Translations under genes and position numbers: made by a program
Part shown: positions 34,444 through 47,366 of the stretch, piece after piece
Position numbering within the stretch: position 1 is the first letter of the stretch
Layout: each line of letters starts with the position of its first letter
Origin: Multifurca ochricompacta
Lineage: Eukaryota > Basidiomycota > Agaricomycetes > Russulales > Russulaceae
Length of the DNA: 63,044 bases
Assembly: GCA_022496185.1 (NCBI GenBank)
Contig: WTXG01000212.1
Coordinates: forward strand, 1-63,044
Direction: 5' to 3'
Notes under the pieces: model-generated
Database searches by the model: none
What the model was told of the DNA's origin: nothing
The model's input: only the letters and a program-made list of their open reading frames with translations

Positions 34444-35035
34444 TGTTACAACCTCTACCGTCTGTCCCTGTTTTCTTTTTACTCCCCAACGACGACCCCT
34501 CCTTGCCACCTACTCTGCACTTCTCGATCATGTCTCCATCCTGGGATCCATCACGTGCCTTACTTCCATCCCCGTGACCCGCTTTGGACTTGTTGACACA
34601 CTGTATACATATGTTTGACCTTTTACTCTTATCTTGTTATCTCCTTATCTTTACGACCGGACACTTACTTAATACCCTATCAGAAGCTAGGCTTTACGCC
34701 GTCCCCTTCCGTATATTCAGGCCCACTTGACTCCGTGTTCTTATCTTGTAGACGCCCATCGAGTTACGTATATAAGTCCGCTGTAGCTACACTGTAGACC
34801 TCAGACTTGACTTATTGAATACATCGGTGTCTGTCTTCTGGACGTCCCCTTTGATCTCTGATTCAGTTGTCTCAAGTACTTCTGGTACTTCCCCGCTCAA
34901 CATCGTCTTAGGGAGCGCCCCTTTGACTTTGACTCATCCCATCTTAACTCCAAGAGGCCTTATTGGTTTCTTATCCGAACCTACGAATCGCGCTGTCACA
35001 CAAGTCGTGTGGAACGTCCCGCACTGGGCGTAACA
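34444..35035 (+). repeat. Solo Gypsy LTR in Copia RT
   Basis: 592 bp TGTTACAACC...GGCGTAACA, perfect TSD AGAAG (34439-34443, 35036-35040). Removing it rejoins DQK and AVKSKWVFK in frame. TATATAAG at about 34770. Confidence 0.95.
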
Positions 35036-36447
35036 AGAAGGCTGTGAAGTCCAAGTGGGTTTTCAAGCACAAAGCTGATGGACACTTTCACACATGCTTG
35101 GTTGCTAAGGGATTCATGCAAATTCAGGGTATTGATTATGATGAAACATTTTCTCCAGTAGCCTGGTTCAAGTCATTGAGACTGTTACTAGTGTTGGCCA
35201 TGCTAGAGGATTGGGAGATCCATCAAATGGACATCAAGTTGGCATTCCTGAATGGACTACTGGATGAGGAAATTTGTATGGAGCAACTGGAGGGTTTCAT
35301 CACATCGGGCCAGACAAATAAGGTATGCCTACTGAAAAAGGCGATTTACGGACTCAAACAAGCCTCATGCACATGGAACTTGCAATTCCATGGAGTTCTA
35401 TTGGAACTTGGCTTCACGTGCACCTCTTCTGATGCCGGGGTATACATGCATTGTCATCAAGACGGGGAGGGTACAGCAATCATAATCCTCTATGTCGACA
35501 ACATCACTATCTTAGGAGATACTCTCAAGGAGGTTAACTGGATCAAGGGGATCTTATCTAAGCACTATGAAATGATGGATCTAGGTGAGATCAACTCATA
35601 TCTTGGAGTCCAGATCACATGCAACAGATCTATCAAGCATCTGGAAATTGATCAATCATGGTACATTGGAGAGATCATTGCATGCTTTGGGATGGCAGAT
35701 GTGAACCCCACACACACACCACTCCCTGCAGGAGCAGATGTCCACTTGGTAAAGCACACTGAACAGGCTACTCAAACAGAGATCACTTATTATCAACAAA
35801 TTATTGGGAGCCTTCTGTATGTGCAAATTGGAACTTGCCCTGACATATCCTTTGCTGTAGCGTGCCTTGCACAGTATGCAGCAAATCCTTTGCCACAACA
35901 CCTGTGACTCACCAAATATGTGCTGGCTTATCTAAGGAGCACAGCCAATCTTAGGCTTTGCTACAATGGAGCACATGGAGAGGGACTTGTTGGCTACTCA
36001 GACTCTAGTCTTGGGGACCATGCCAATGATCATCATTCCACCTTGGGCTACGTCTTTTTACTTGCTGACTCATCCATTTCTTGGACCTCACATAAGCAGA
36101 AGACTGTTGCCCAAAGCACCACTCATGCAGAGTACATGGCACTTGCTGAAGCGGCAAATCAAGCCACTTGGTACCAGAGTTTCCTTTTGGAACTTGGCTA
36201 CAATGTTACAGATCCAATTCCCTTACATGGTGATAACAAAGGGGCAGTGGACTTGGCTCTCAATCCTGTGACTGGGAGAAGATCCAAACATATTGCTATC
36301 AAATTCCACGCCATTCGCGAATACATTGAACAGGGACACATCGATCTAATCAGGACACCCACTGGAGAAATGCTAGCTGATGGATTTACAAAACCACACA
36401 TGCATATGCAACTCCAAGACTTCATCACTGGACTAGGGCTTATCTAA
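35036..36447 (+). pseudogene. pol: Copia reverse transcriptase and RNase H
   Basis: RT motifs KWVFKHK, FSPVAWFKSLRLLL, MDIKLAFLNG, LKKAIYGLKQA; catalytic box reads YVDN (35491-35502) instead of YVDD, a loss explained by GACGAC to GACAAC. RNase H shows GYSDSS, TAQSTTHAEYMAL, DNKGAVDLALNP and RSKHIAIKFHAIRE. In-frame TGA at 35905-35907. Confidence 0.92.
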
Positions 36448-36464
36448 TCCAGGATTGTCTCAAT

Positions 36465-36474
36465 CACGGGGGGA
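36465..36474 (+). other. Copia polypurine tract
   Basis: ACGGGGGGA immediately before the 3' LTR. Confidence 0.7.
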
Positions 36475-36607
36475 TGTCAGAAACAGATCAATGGTCAACT
36501 CAGATCAATTGCTAAGTGTGTGGTACTGATAAGTGAGTTGTGTGCTGTGCAGCAGCACTCAGACTGTGTTTTACTTTCCTGTGAATACCTTGATACCTTA
36601 GTTGATT
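36475..36607 (+). repeat. Copia 3' LTR, first part
   Basis: TGTCAGAAACAGATCAATGG..., parallel to 21271-21404. Interrupted by Gypsy C after TGATT (36603-36607), continuing at 61197. Confidence 0.92.
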
Positions 36608-37186
36608 TGTCACAGCCAGGTGCTAACTGTGTGCAAGTCAATTCGCGTCAAGGAGGTTAAATCAAGTGTCAATGCTTCAAGGTGATCACCAAGTTGTTCA
36701 AGCTCTGGAGGTCGCAGTGGATGCGCATGCGAGTCGAAATTGGACAGAGACGCGCAGTCTTGTCACTAGATACTGGGGACGAAGACTCCTAAGGCGCGGC
36801 TTAGGGGCTCAAGTGGAATCAAGGTTTCTGTCTGATATGGAACACCTGTATTGGCACAGGAGAACAGACTTAGTCTGTCTCTGTGAACTGGTAGGTCCTT
36901 AAATACAGGGATATTGACAGTAATCTAACATAACTATCTAGGCCTATGACGACTGATAGGACTGGGTCATAGCTATGTCACAGCTACATCATGGAGGGGT
37001 GAGCAGTCTGGGCAAACCAGTGGGAGATGTAGGTGGATAAGGAGGGGCTACGTCATTAGAAGTCTTGCTAGTCTAGATGTAAATAAAAAGAGAAGCCTAA
37101 TATGTATAGGCCTGGAGTGATAAGTGACGAAACGCCGAAATGCGAGGTCAAACGCTGAAACACGAAAGTTGAAAATACATGTTACA
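36608..37186 (-). repeat. 3' LTR of Gypsy C
   Basis: 579 bp, TGTCACAGCC...CATGTTACA, near-identical to 60615-61191. Followed inward by a polypurine-type run (TAAGGAGGGGGTAA on the minus strand). Confidence 0.92.
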
Positions 37187-37226
37187 TTACCCCCTCCTTA
37201 TGGTTGTGCTTGCCCCCAAGCACCCC

Positions 37227-38333
37227 TTAGTCACTACATGTAAGATCGATAACGTGGGGCGGGGTACAGTGCAGGCGACGACAACAAGGTAGGTAGGTGC
37301 TGCCGATACTGCCCACTTGGAGGATGGCACATAGTTTGGGGTGCGGGGCGTATCGGGTGGCTTCTTCTGGGCGCATGTGTCGATTGTTAGTGTAAGCATA
37401 TGTGAGGAATGGGAATAATCGATAATACACGTCCCCCCTTGAGAGGGTGTGAACCGCTAGTTGGATATCTTGATTTGTGTGATCAGCTTGACGGCACCAA
37501 TGGGCTAATTCGGAGTGAGCTTGATCCAAGCATCTAGTAGCGTAGCGATAACGAGAGACCTCGGCCCAAGCACCTGGGTCCTGTAGATTGTCCAGTGCTG
37601 TGCTAACCAGTGGTGTGAATGTCTGCTCTGCCTCGAACAGACGTTGTTGGAATCGTGTAAGAACTGGGTTTGATCCTCAAGTGAAACGCGGATAAGGTTG
37701 AGCATAGAGGGGTAGGTAAGTGATTGGCTGTCCTGCTCCCATTGTGAGGGTGATGCGCGGATTGGCATGATGGTACTCAAAAGCCCGCCATTGGGCAACG
37801 TTGACTCAGCCTTCATAGTTGGAGATGCGGTGGTCAATGTAATTGGGGGTGTATTCATGATTGCATTGAAAGGGTGGAGGAGGGGATTTGTACTCAGTAG
37901 TCACGCATGCCGCTGCATTAACTTCAGTTACTGTTTGTTCTACTACAGCTTCATCAGGAAGTTGTCCTAGCTCTGGAGTGACTGGCCAATAGACTGCAGC
38001 TTCATCTGTGATTTCCGGAGGGGCATAGATAGCTTCCAGACATGCCCTAGCTTCCTGAAGCATAGCAAGAACCCTAGTCCAAACCTCAAGCTCTAGATCT
38101 TGATTCTGTGCAGTAAGTGTAATTGCGTTAGCTACATTCTGTGAGGGATCATCTGTCATGGGGAAGGAAGGGTGTGGTGGAGGTGTTGGACTCGTTGGGG
38201 TGGCAGGAAGTGTCGGGGCATCCATAGGTTGTCTAAGGGCTGCCTTAGTTGCCGCGTCGTTTATTGCTGCGATAGTCTGGCCAATGATGGCGGGTTCTGT
38301 GGTACGGATGGGAGTGTGTCGGGATGTAGTCAT
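37227..38333 (-). pseudogene. Post-pol ORF of Gypsy C, unknown function
   Basis: 369 codons from ATG 38333 to a stop at 37227, all in one frame, interrupted only by two TGA codons (37806-37808 and 37677-37679), both explained as former CGA arginines. Order: Thr/Pro-rich N-terminus (MTTSRHTPIR), a helical stretch (NAITLTAQNQDLELEVWTRV), IYAPPEITDEAAVYWPV, a middle with QWRAFEYHHANPRITLT, then a Cys/His-poor C-terminus ending near the LTR (DVYYRLFPFLTYAY). No known domain recognised. It sits between chromodomain and PPT like the A/D extra ORF, but I see no clear sequence similarity to it and no zinc cluster. Confidence 0.72.
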
Positions 38334-38451
38334 TCTTGGAGTGTTTCGTGTTTGTTTGGAAACAGAAAGGTGGGTTGTGTGCTTGTTGCGGGCCAGAATG
38401 AAGGTCTTGAGTGGGATAGGGAAGGGGAAAAACAGAAAATTCGCCCCCCAT

Positions 38452-39925
38452 TTAAGGACGGCATTGACCCTGACGCTGTGGGAGAGAACTATGATACTGC
38501 GCGAGGAGGTCTGGGGCGTGACAGTCATCCTGATCGACCCAGGAGTTCTCGCTTGCCAGATAGCCAACCCAGCTGACCAGGTATTGTAATTTCCTATTAC
38601 GACCTATGAGTCTGTGGTTCAGGATGGAGGTGACTTCGTATTCTTCCTCCTGATTAATCAGATTGGGTGGGGGATGCAAAAAGTTGGGGCCATGGGCATC
38701 TGTTTCGCAATAGGGCAATAGGAGATTGATGTGGAAGACATTATGTATCTTCATGTGTGAAGGTAATGATAGGTGATAAGCGATGGGGGAGATCTGGGTC
38801 AAGATCGTGAAGGGGCCATAACGTTGTGGGGTGAGTTTAGTCGAGGGAAAGTGTGTCTTGAGGTGTTTACCTTCTAGCCAAACTTGTGAGCCAACAGAAA
38901 AGGTGGGCTGGGGTGGTGGAGACACGTGTGATCGGAATGCCTCTTCTGCTCGAGTGCATGCTGCCAGGAGGTTTTGAATTCGAGCGTCTACTTGTGGGAC
39001 ATCCGTGTCCACTGCCTGGGCACTCCAGGTAAGAGTAGTTCCATGGAGTAAAGCATGTGGTGTTAGCTTAGTTTTATCATGCGGCCAAGAGTTATGAACG
39101 TATTCGGCCAGCGGCAGGTAATGGGGCCATTGATGTTGATTGTCGCCAAGCCATAAGCATAGGTATTGTTCAAGCCAAAGATTCATTTGTTCGCTCGAAC
39201 CATCTGTCTGAGGATGGAACACCATTGATTAATTTTGTTGGATTTGCAGGACTTTTGCAAGTGCGCGTGAGAAGTGAGACGTAAATCGGGGATCGTGATC
39301 AGAGATAATTCGTCGTGGGATGCCAAAGAACAGAAAAATATGTCAATAGTATAGTGTGGCTATTCCTTCACCCGTGATGTCTTTTGAGCATGGGATAAAT
39401 CTTGCAGACTTTGAGCATCCTTGATTGACAATTGTGAGTACCACGTCATATCTACCTGATGGGGGAAGATCCGTAATGAGATCCATAGCAACATACTGAA
39501 ACGGACTGGCGGAAGCCAGTATGTCTAGTGGGAAGGAAGGGGCCTTTTTTGTAAGCTTCAGCTTATTTTCTTGGCATTTGGTGCATCCTTGGATGTAATC
39601 TTGTACGAATTCTTGTAAGCCGGTACCTGAATATTCTTGCTGGACTTTTCGCATTGTCTTATCTATCCCCGGGTGTCCCGCTAGTACGTGGTCATGATGC
39701 CATTGGAGGATCTCATGGCATTCGACTAAGGTTCCAGGAAATGGGAGCTTGGCATCAGAGATTGCATGGATGAACAGATTGGCAGGTAGGACAGTGATCT
39801 CATCATTGTCATCCTCACCCTGATCGGCATCAGGTCGGTGTGAGAGCATATCTGCAATGGTGTGTAATTTTCCTGGGACATGTTTGAGCGAAAACTCGAA
39901 GTCAGCAAGCTCTTGGAGCCATCAA
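38452..39925 (-). pseudogene. pol: Gypsy C integrase and chromodomain
   Basis: Visible: DHVLAGHPGIDKTMRKVQQE..GCTKCQENK (HH-CC zinc), VAMDLITDLPPSGRYDV, FHPQTDGSSEQMNLWLEQYL, then the C-terminal part with GPFTILTQISPIAYHLSLP and a chromodomain EEEYEVTSIL..YLVSWVGYLASENSWV. A stop and frameshift lie near 39230 and 39340. Confidence 0.9.
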
Positions 39926-39930
39926 GCCTG

Positions 39931-41727
39931 TCATCGATTTAGCTTTTGGGGTTCTTTAAAATATTGCAAATTGTTATGATCTGTGCAGATTTGAACTCTG
40001 TGTCTTGCCCCCAGAAGGTACTGGCACCAGGATCGGAGGGCGACTATAACTGCGAACAATTCCTGATCGTAAATGTCCCAGTTCCTTTGAGTCGCATCTA
40101 GGGTTTTTGACAAGTAGGCTACAGGATGAAGGCGGCCTTCGTGGTCTTTTTGGCTGAGAGTGGCGCCTAGGGCATATCCAGATGCATCCGTGTCTACAAT
40201 GAAAGGTTTGTCGAAGTCAGGTTGTGCCAGAACCGGTTGTGAGGTGACCCGCTGTTTCAGTGTATTGAAGGCATCCTGCTCCTGACTTGTCCAGTGCCAT
40301 GGGTTTTTCGCACTTGTGAGCGCGTTCAGGGGTGCTGCGATCTTACTAAACCCCTGAATAAAGTGATGATAAAACTGACAGAATCCAAGGAATGAATGGA
40401 CTTCCTTGACAGTGGTAGGCATTTTCCAGGTGGCGACTCCTTCCACTTTGATGGGATCCATATGCACCTGATTAGCCTCCAGAATGAGTCCAAGATATTC
40501 AATGCGCATTTGTTCGAAGGAACACTTTTCCAGTTTGAGATATAGATCTAGGTTGTTGAGTTTGTCTAAGATGCGATGCACTTTATGGTGATGGTTTTGA
40601 AGATCTTGATCAGTATGGATCAGGATATCATCCATATAGACTGTAAACTAAGCCCTTCCTGAGGCATCATGCTCGTTTTGTCACAGTTAGGTGCGGAACT
40701 GTGTCAGGGTTGGATGGGAGCAAGTCTTCCAAGTCAAGGCAAGGTTCAAAGTTACAATAGAGTCAAGATCTAGTCAAGCCCATGACGAAGTCAGAGGGCA
40801 CACACATGAGATTCGAAGTCGACGGCAGAGACTCTAAGTCCTGCAACAAGTTCAAGATGATGAAGGCTCTCCAAGTCACATCTTGGAGAGTTCAAGTGGG
40901 GCTCTAACTGAGAGGATTCAAGGATTCCGAAGCACCTCTGATTGAATACAAGAGAACAGACTTAGGTCTGTCTCTCTACTTTACTGTACTTTAAATACAA
41001 GTAGTTCTAGCTATGTCATGGTAAATAGAAGGTTCTAGGACTATGACATAGTATCTAAATGGTTGTGCAGTAGAACGAGCTAGAACTAAGGAGAATTAGG
41101 AGGGGTTAGGCCCTCAGTAAGCAAAACACTGGTGAAACACGATGTCAAGTCATTAGTAATGTCACAGGGAGAATTTTGTCACACATTTAGTTCTTCTCTA
41201 AATTCTGCATTCATCATTGTTTGAAACGTTGAGGGAGAGTTTGTCAAGCCAAAAACATGACATTGGGTTCATAGAGGCCGCAATTCGTTTTGAAAGCTGC
41301 CTTCCATCGATCTTCCGGTGCTATCCAAACGTTATTATAACCCCATCGGATATCCATCTTTGTAAAAAGTGTGCTTCCTCGAACGCGATCAATAAGCTTG
41401 GGAATCAGCAGGAGTGGGTATGTATTCCAAATAGTCCAGTTGTTCAATTTTCAGTAGTCCTGGACCAGTCGTAATTTTCCATCCTTCTTCTTGATAAAAA
41501 GAATGGAGAAGCATAAGGGGACTTTGACTCTTGTATGTACCCCTTCTGCAAATGTTCCTCCAGGAAGACGTTTAATGCATCTTGTTCTCCTGGTCCGAGC
41601 AGATAGATCTTGCAATCCAAGGTTGCAGGGGCATCTGGCTTTAATTTGATCCTATGATCCCAAGGCCGTGAGGCTGGGAACCTTTGTGCTTCCTCATCAC
41701 TAAAGACCTTTCGGTGCCAATGATACT
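39931..41727 (-). pseudogene. pol: Gypsy C reverse transcriptase and RNase H, with solo LTR inside
   Basis: Upstream part 41189-41727 (YHWHRKVFSDEEAQRF, GYIQESKSPYASPFF, LIDRVRG, MDIRWGYNN); downstream part 39931-40678 (MDDILIHTD at 40635, FLGFCQFYHHF, FIVDTDASGYALGATL, YDQELFAVIVALRSW). The solo LTR at 40679-41183 splits the palm just before YMDD, and D follows at 41728. The frame also breaks in MFLA/GLTNSPSTFQ. Confidence 0.9.
40679..41183. repeat. Solo LTR in Gypsy C RT
   Basis: 505 bp TGTCACAGTTAGG...TTTTGTCACA, TSD CGTTT (40674-40678) versus CATTT (41184-41188), one CpG difference. It resembles C-type LTRs in its start but differs in sequence. Excising it rejoins FREEL with the YMDD region in frame. 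Confidence 0.82.
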
Positions 41728-42307
41728 TGTTACGAACAGGGCCTAGCAGCCCTATTTTCTTCACCCTTCCTAGCAGGGACCCCACTTGTCCACCGACACT
41801 TCACTTTCTCATCACGTCTCCCTCCTGGGACCCCTCACATGCGTTGCTTCCATCCCCGTGACTGTTGTTTGGACTTGTATACCTACTGTTTGTCTATGAT
41901 TACCTTTTCTTATCTCCTTATCTCTATGATCGGACATTTACTTAATTCCCTATCAGAAGCCAGGCTTTACGCCCTCTGCTTTCGTATCTTTGGGCCCACA
42001 TGACCCCGTTATCTTTATCTATAGATGCCCGCCTGTTTACGTATATAAGTCCGTCCTAGCTACACTGTAGACTTCAGACTCGACTTATTGAATACATTGG
42101 TGTTTGTCTTTCGGACTTCCCCTTGAATCCTTTGACTTGATTGCCTCAGTGCTTTTGGCACTTTCTACTTAACATCATCTTAGGGAACAGCCCCTTTGAC
42201 TTTGACTTGTCCCCTTAACTCCAAGAGGTCTTATTGATCTCTTATCTGAAACCCTTGATCAACGCTGTTGCACAAGTCATGCGGAATGTCCCACACTGGA
42301 CGTAACA
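41728..42307 (+). repeat. 5' LTR of Gypsy D
   Basis: 580 bp, TGTTACGAACAGGG...GGACGTAACA. TATATAAG at 42042-42049. Confidence 0.95.
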
Positions 42308-42948
42308 TCAAGTCGAGTCTCTCACAGTGGCTTCCAGCCACAGTCAGACCCTTTTCCAAGAAGAACTCATCGAACGCAGAGACGAGAATAATCTTTCACA
42401 GCAAGTACTTGGCTCTGCCACCTGGAAAGACTTTGAAACCGAGTTTGGATACTACGTCTATCACAATGGAAGATACCAACCAGTAGAATACAACAACAAG
42501 AAAAGAGTTTGGTATTGCATCCAATATTTGGATAGCTGACACTCTTGGGTCACTACAGGACCTGCCCCACCTGAATTTGGACTAGGCCTGTGGAGAGAAA
42601 ACCCTCCGGCCATTGTCACAGACTCCGAACCAGAGGAGTACGTAGAAGAACCCAGTGAAGAAGAAGCACCAGCATTAGCAGCATCTACGTCTCTGGTTGC
42701 ACCGGCGGTTGTCATGATCAGAGCCCCTGCTTTGACAACTCCACAGATATCAATACAATCCACACAAATGATCACCCCATCCATCAACCCATGTCTACCA
42801 TTGCCACTCAGCTCCCAGATCCCACCCCACCAGCCCCTGTGGTGGCACCACCAAACATTCCTCCCCTGTCGGGACGACTGTCAGGAGTGCTACCCCAGAC
42901 GTTCACAGGGGACCGCTCGCAGAGCAAGAAGTTCATGTTGGAGTTCAC

Positions 42949-43531
42949 TGTTACAACTCACTGTCGACTGCCTGGACAGTGGATTGTATGCGAAGGGGAA
43001 GGGATTTGGAAGTGGGCAAAGGAGGGGAGTGAGGGTGAAAGTGCAAGGGAGACGAAGCGAACAGCTCAAGGGCAAGGGATGAGAAGCCTTCCACAAGATG
43101 GGGCTAATCTCCTAGGTAATCAGGAACCGGATCACAAGTGGACAGTCTGGAGCTGTCCATTCTATTCCCAAAGGGTTTATATACGTAATTACAACCAGGA
43201 CTTTGGTCTGTGCACCACTTTAGGGGAGGTTAACTTTGCTTTAACTCCCTACTGATCCACCAATGAGAATAGCCCCACTTTTGGGCTTAGAAATCCGCAG
43301 TCCGCAGTCCGCAGTCCGCAGTTTGTGGACTGCTGTTTAGGCATTGTGGGGTTCTGTTAGTACTCTTCCCACAGCTCTCCAATTTGGCAGGAGTCCGGCC
43401 TGGTCCGGACCGGCCCTTCTCTGGTCTTAATCTAGGGTTATCTTCGTCTCTGAGGGTTTTACAAGGTCTTCTGGGAGTGTCTGAGGATTTCTGGGGGTCA
43501 GGAGGTTTTCTAGGGTGTCAGTTCATGACAC
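42949..43531 (-). repeat. 3' LTR of Gypsy E
   Basis: 583 bp TGTTACAACTC...GTTCATGACA; inward a purine tract (AAAGAGGGGATAG on the minus strand). Contains four tandem TCCGCAGT units. Confidence 0.93.
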
Positions 43532-43571
43532 TATCCCCTCTTTAGGGCCTTGCTGTGCCATAGCAAGTTTG

Positions 43572-44963
43572 TCAGAGGTGTGGGGGTCTAGGCAGGGTGG
43601 GGTGTTGATGATGGAAGTTCTGAAGCAGGGTCATGGCATTCTTCATTTCAGTGAAGGGGACCCACGAGTTTTCTGAGGCAGGGTAGCCCTTCCATTTGAC
43701 AAGGTAACAGATGCCCTTTCTGTTAGGGGTGTGAGCAGACTGTAAGATGGTCTCTATCTCATAATGGTCTTCTTCCCCATTCACAAGTTCTGGTGGTGGT
43801 CGAGTGAAGTTGGGTCCATGGACTGGGGTTTCTTTGTAATGGGACAGGAGAGAGTTGTGAAAGACTGGGTGGATGCGCCATGACTTAGGGAGTTCAAGCT
43901 TGCAGTTAACAGGGCCAGAATGTATGACTTTAAAAGGACCATGACGTCGGGGGCTGAGTTTGGCTTTGGGGTGAGTGGTGCGTATATTTGTCCCTTCCAA
44001 CCAAACCAGCTCCCCTGTTTTGAAAGCATGGAGGGGTCCATCTGGTCTCGACTGTTTCATGAGTTCTGCAGCCACCTGAAGGGCAGCAGCTACTTCACTA
44101 CAGATAGTTTCTAGGGTGCGGAGTCTTTCTTCAACTGACAGGATAGGGGTGGCAAAATGGAGTGGGGGAATAAACTCTGGTTGGAAGCCATACCAGATTT
44201 CAAAGGGAGATCTTTTAGTAGCACTGTGAGTTCTAGCATTGTGGGCAACTCCATAAAGGGGATCAGTTCTGCCCAGTCATCTTGTTGGAAGTTGCAAAAG
44301 ACATGGAGGTATTGTTCTAGTTCTTGGTTGACTCGTTCAGTCTCTCCATCAGTCTGGGGGTGATAGGCAGTGCTCAAGGATGATTGTACTCCTAGCTTGC
44401 TCCACATTTCCTTCATGACTTTGGATGCAAACTGGGGGCCTGATCAGAGATGACTTGGTCTGGGAGGCCAGTGCGTCTCCATACATGTTCAAGGAATAGT
44501 TTGGAGGTTTCTGGAGCAGTGATATCTTTGGTGCAAGGAACAATGATGGTGGCTTTACTGAACCGGTCCACCACCACAAATAGGGAGTCGTATGACTGAG
44601 ACAGGGGTAAATCTGTGATAAAGTCCATGGTGATTTTCCCCATACTCGAGTTGGAACTTGATTGGGTTGCAAAGGGATGGGTAGTCGAGGTCGAACTTTG
44701 GTTTCTTGGCAGGTGGCGCATCCATCCACATATTCTTTGACAAAGGAGGACATTCCTGGCCACCAAAATTCTCGTGATACTAGTTCATAGGTCTTCCATC
44801 TGCCTGGATGTCCTGTGGCAATGGAATCATGGTGTAACTTTACAATGTCTCTTCGTAGTTCTTGGGACTTGGGGATGTAGACTTGGCCTTTATGTAGGAT
44901 TAGGCCATTTTCTAGGTTCCAGTCTTCCAGTCCTTTGGCAAGGGAGCGTGGCCCATTGTGCAA
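43572..44963 (-). pseudogene. pol: Gypsy E integrase and chromodomain
   Basis: HHDSIATGHPGRWKTYELV..GCATCQETK zinc region, MDFITDLPLSQSYDSLFVVV core, HPQTDGETERVNQELEQYL, GPFKVIHSGPVNCKLELP, and chromodomain YEIETILQSA..YLVKWKGYPASENSWVPF ending at 43572. Frameshifts near 44110 and 44420. Confidence 0.9.
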
Positions 44964-44971
44964 GATGGTGG

Positions 44972-47261
44972 TCAGGGCTTGGGTGACTTCATTGTCATGC
45001 TCTTGGCAGTTTTGATTCTGTGGTGTAGAGTGGAGTCATGAGTTGTTGTGACTGTGGTTTTCATGGCCTGAATGCGAAAAAACTTAGAGTCCAGGAGTAT
45101 GCGCTCATCATTGTCATGCTCTATCCCCTCTTTATGGTCTGGACGCCGGGACAGAGCATCAGATTTGTTGAAAGAGCCAGGTTTGTGAACAATGGTGAAG
45201 TTGTATCGAGACAGTTCAAGGGCCCACCGTGCTTGGCGGCGGGAGAGCTTCTGCTTGGAGCGGAAGTAAGTCAGGTTGTTGTGGTCAGTCCACACCTCAA
45301 AGGGAAGGGCTGCACCCTCAAGGTAGTGTCTCCAGGTGTCCAGAGCACGAACAATGGCAAGAAGTTCTTTGTCATGGATGTCATAGTTGCATTCAGCATC
45401 CAGCATGGACTTGGATAGGAAGGCAAGGGGATGGTAGCGATTGAGTTCATCAGGTTGTTCAAGGATGCACCAATAGCAAAGTCACTGGCATCAGTGATGA
45501 CACGGAAAGCTTTAGTATGGTCAGGGAGGGCGAGGACAGGGGCAGTGGTGAAGGCATTCTTTAGGGTGGAAAAGGCAAGGTCATGGTCAGAAGTCCAGAG
45601 GAAAGGGGTATCTTTCTTGGTGAGATCATGGAGGGGGCGGCAATGAGGGAGAAATCTTTGATAAAACGTCGGTAGAAGTTGCAGAATCCAAGGAAGGCTT
45701 GGAGTTGTTTTAGGGTGCGTGGGGGAGGCCATTTCGTAATACCCTCTAATTTAGCAGGGTCCATCTGGACACGGCCAGCTGTGATGACTAGGCCAAGATA
45801 GTCAATGGTTGTCTGAGCAAAGGTACACTTCTCAGGCTTTAGATACAAGTCAAACTGTTGGAGGCGCTGGAGGACTTGGTGAGTAAGTGTTCTGTGGTGG
45901 TCCATAGTGTCTGTAAATATTAAGATGTCGTCCATATAGATGACAACATGGTCGGTGGCAAGGAGATCTTCGAAGGCTCTATTCATGAAGGCTTGGAATG
46001 TGGCAGGGGAGTTACAGAGTCCAAGAACATGACAAGGGGTTCAAAGAGACCTCGGTTGGTCTTAAAGGCGGCTTTCCATTCATCTCCTTCTTTGATACGG
46101 ATATTGTTATATCCCCAGCGGATATCAAACTTGGTGAAGTAGCGAGCATGGTGAAGTTTGTCAATGAGTTCTGGGATCAAGGGTAGGGGGTAAGCATTCT
46201 TTACTGTGATTTCATTCAAGGCTCGATAATCTTGGACAGGACGTAGTTTTCCATCCTTCTTTTTTACAAAGAAGAAGGGACTAGCAATGGGGGACTTAGA
46301 TTCTCTGATATATCCCTTGGCCAGGTGGTCATTTAAGAAAACGTCCAGGGCTTTCTGTTCTTCAGGGGTGAGCTTGTAGATGCCGCAGTCACGCACTTTG
46401 GCATCTGGTTTGAGTTCTATGGCATGGTCCCATGGCTGGTGCTGTGGCAAACGTTGAGAGGCTTTCTCTTCAAAGACAGATCGGTATGCGAGGTATTCAG
46501 GAGGGAGTTGGTCTTCTAAGGACATAGGGGTCTTTACTTGATCTGCAGCAATCTGAGTGGACATGGTAGTTTTGGCACGGATATGGACAATGAATTTGGG
46601 AGGCACTTCTTCTGGGGTAATCATGGGGTGATCTGTGATTAGGGCTGCAAAGGTTTCTGCTGCTGCTATGAGTGTCTGGTCCATCAGGGGTTGTACTGTG
46701 ATTGTAGACAGGGCAGGGCAAGAGGGGTGTGTTGAAGCAAAGGTCAGAGGGGTCGTGGTAAGGGTGCAAGATGTGGGGCAATGTTTTAAGGTCAGGGTGT
46801 CATCTTTCCAGTTTACTTCTGGGTTGTGGCAACGTAGCCAGTCAGTTCCTAAGATAATGTCATGGTCCCCTATATTAGTAACATAGAACTCTGCAAGTTC
46901 TTCATGGTATTGGTCTTGGAGGGGTAGTCGTAGGATTTGGGTTGTGGTGTAGTAAATGGCTCCATTAGCGTTACTAGTTCCATCCACATTTTGACCGGAG
47001 AGGCTTGGCAAGGGTGCTCAAGGTTAGGTGATGTGCTTTGGCATAGTCTTGATGGATTATTAATCCTTCTGCCCCACTATCTATTAGGGCACGCGCACTG
47101 ATTTTCTTCCTAGTGTTTCGTCCAATGAGTTCTGCTTTGAGCACAATAGAAGGTGATCTAGCATTTCTAGTCACTAACAAGGATACATGCTCAAAACCAA
47201 GGTTATCTAGGACCGCAGAGCGGCTCGTACAAGGAACACTGGGGTTACAAGAAGTCCTCAC
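44972..47261 (-). pseudogene. pol: Gypsy E protease, RT and RNase H
   Basis: Protease LIDSGAEGLIIHQDYA near 47080; ILGTDWLRCHNPEVNW; RT with [45 protein letters not shown] at 45927-45938; FLGFCNFYRRFI; RNase [17 protein letters not shown] and [14 protein letters not shown] ending DALSRRPDH. Two or three frameshifts (near 45985, 45730 and 45400). Confidence 0.92.
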
Positions 47262-47366
47262 AGACAGTGCAGCTGTAGGACGTGTTAAAAATCCGAAGGC
47301 CCGTCTTCGTCCATCATGTATGGTACTGGATCTTCATAGCTCTTGGTGGCGGATACTGAGAGGTAG

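Noticed and set aside
43290..43325. Tandem TCCGCAGT units as a CRISPR-like or regulatory array
   Set aside because: Four short direct units without spacers, present in both LTRs of Gypsy E; a simple LTR minisatellite.
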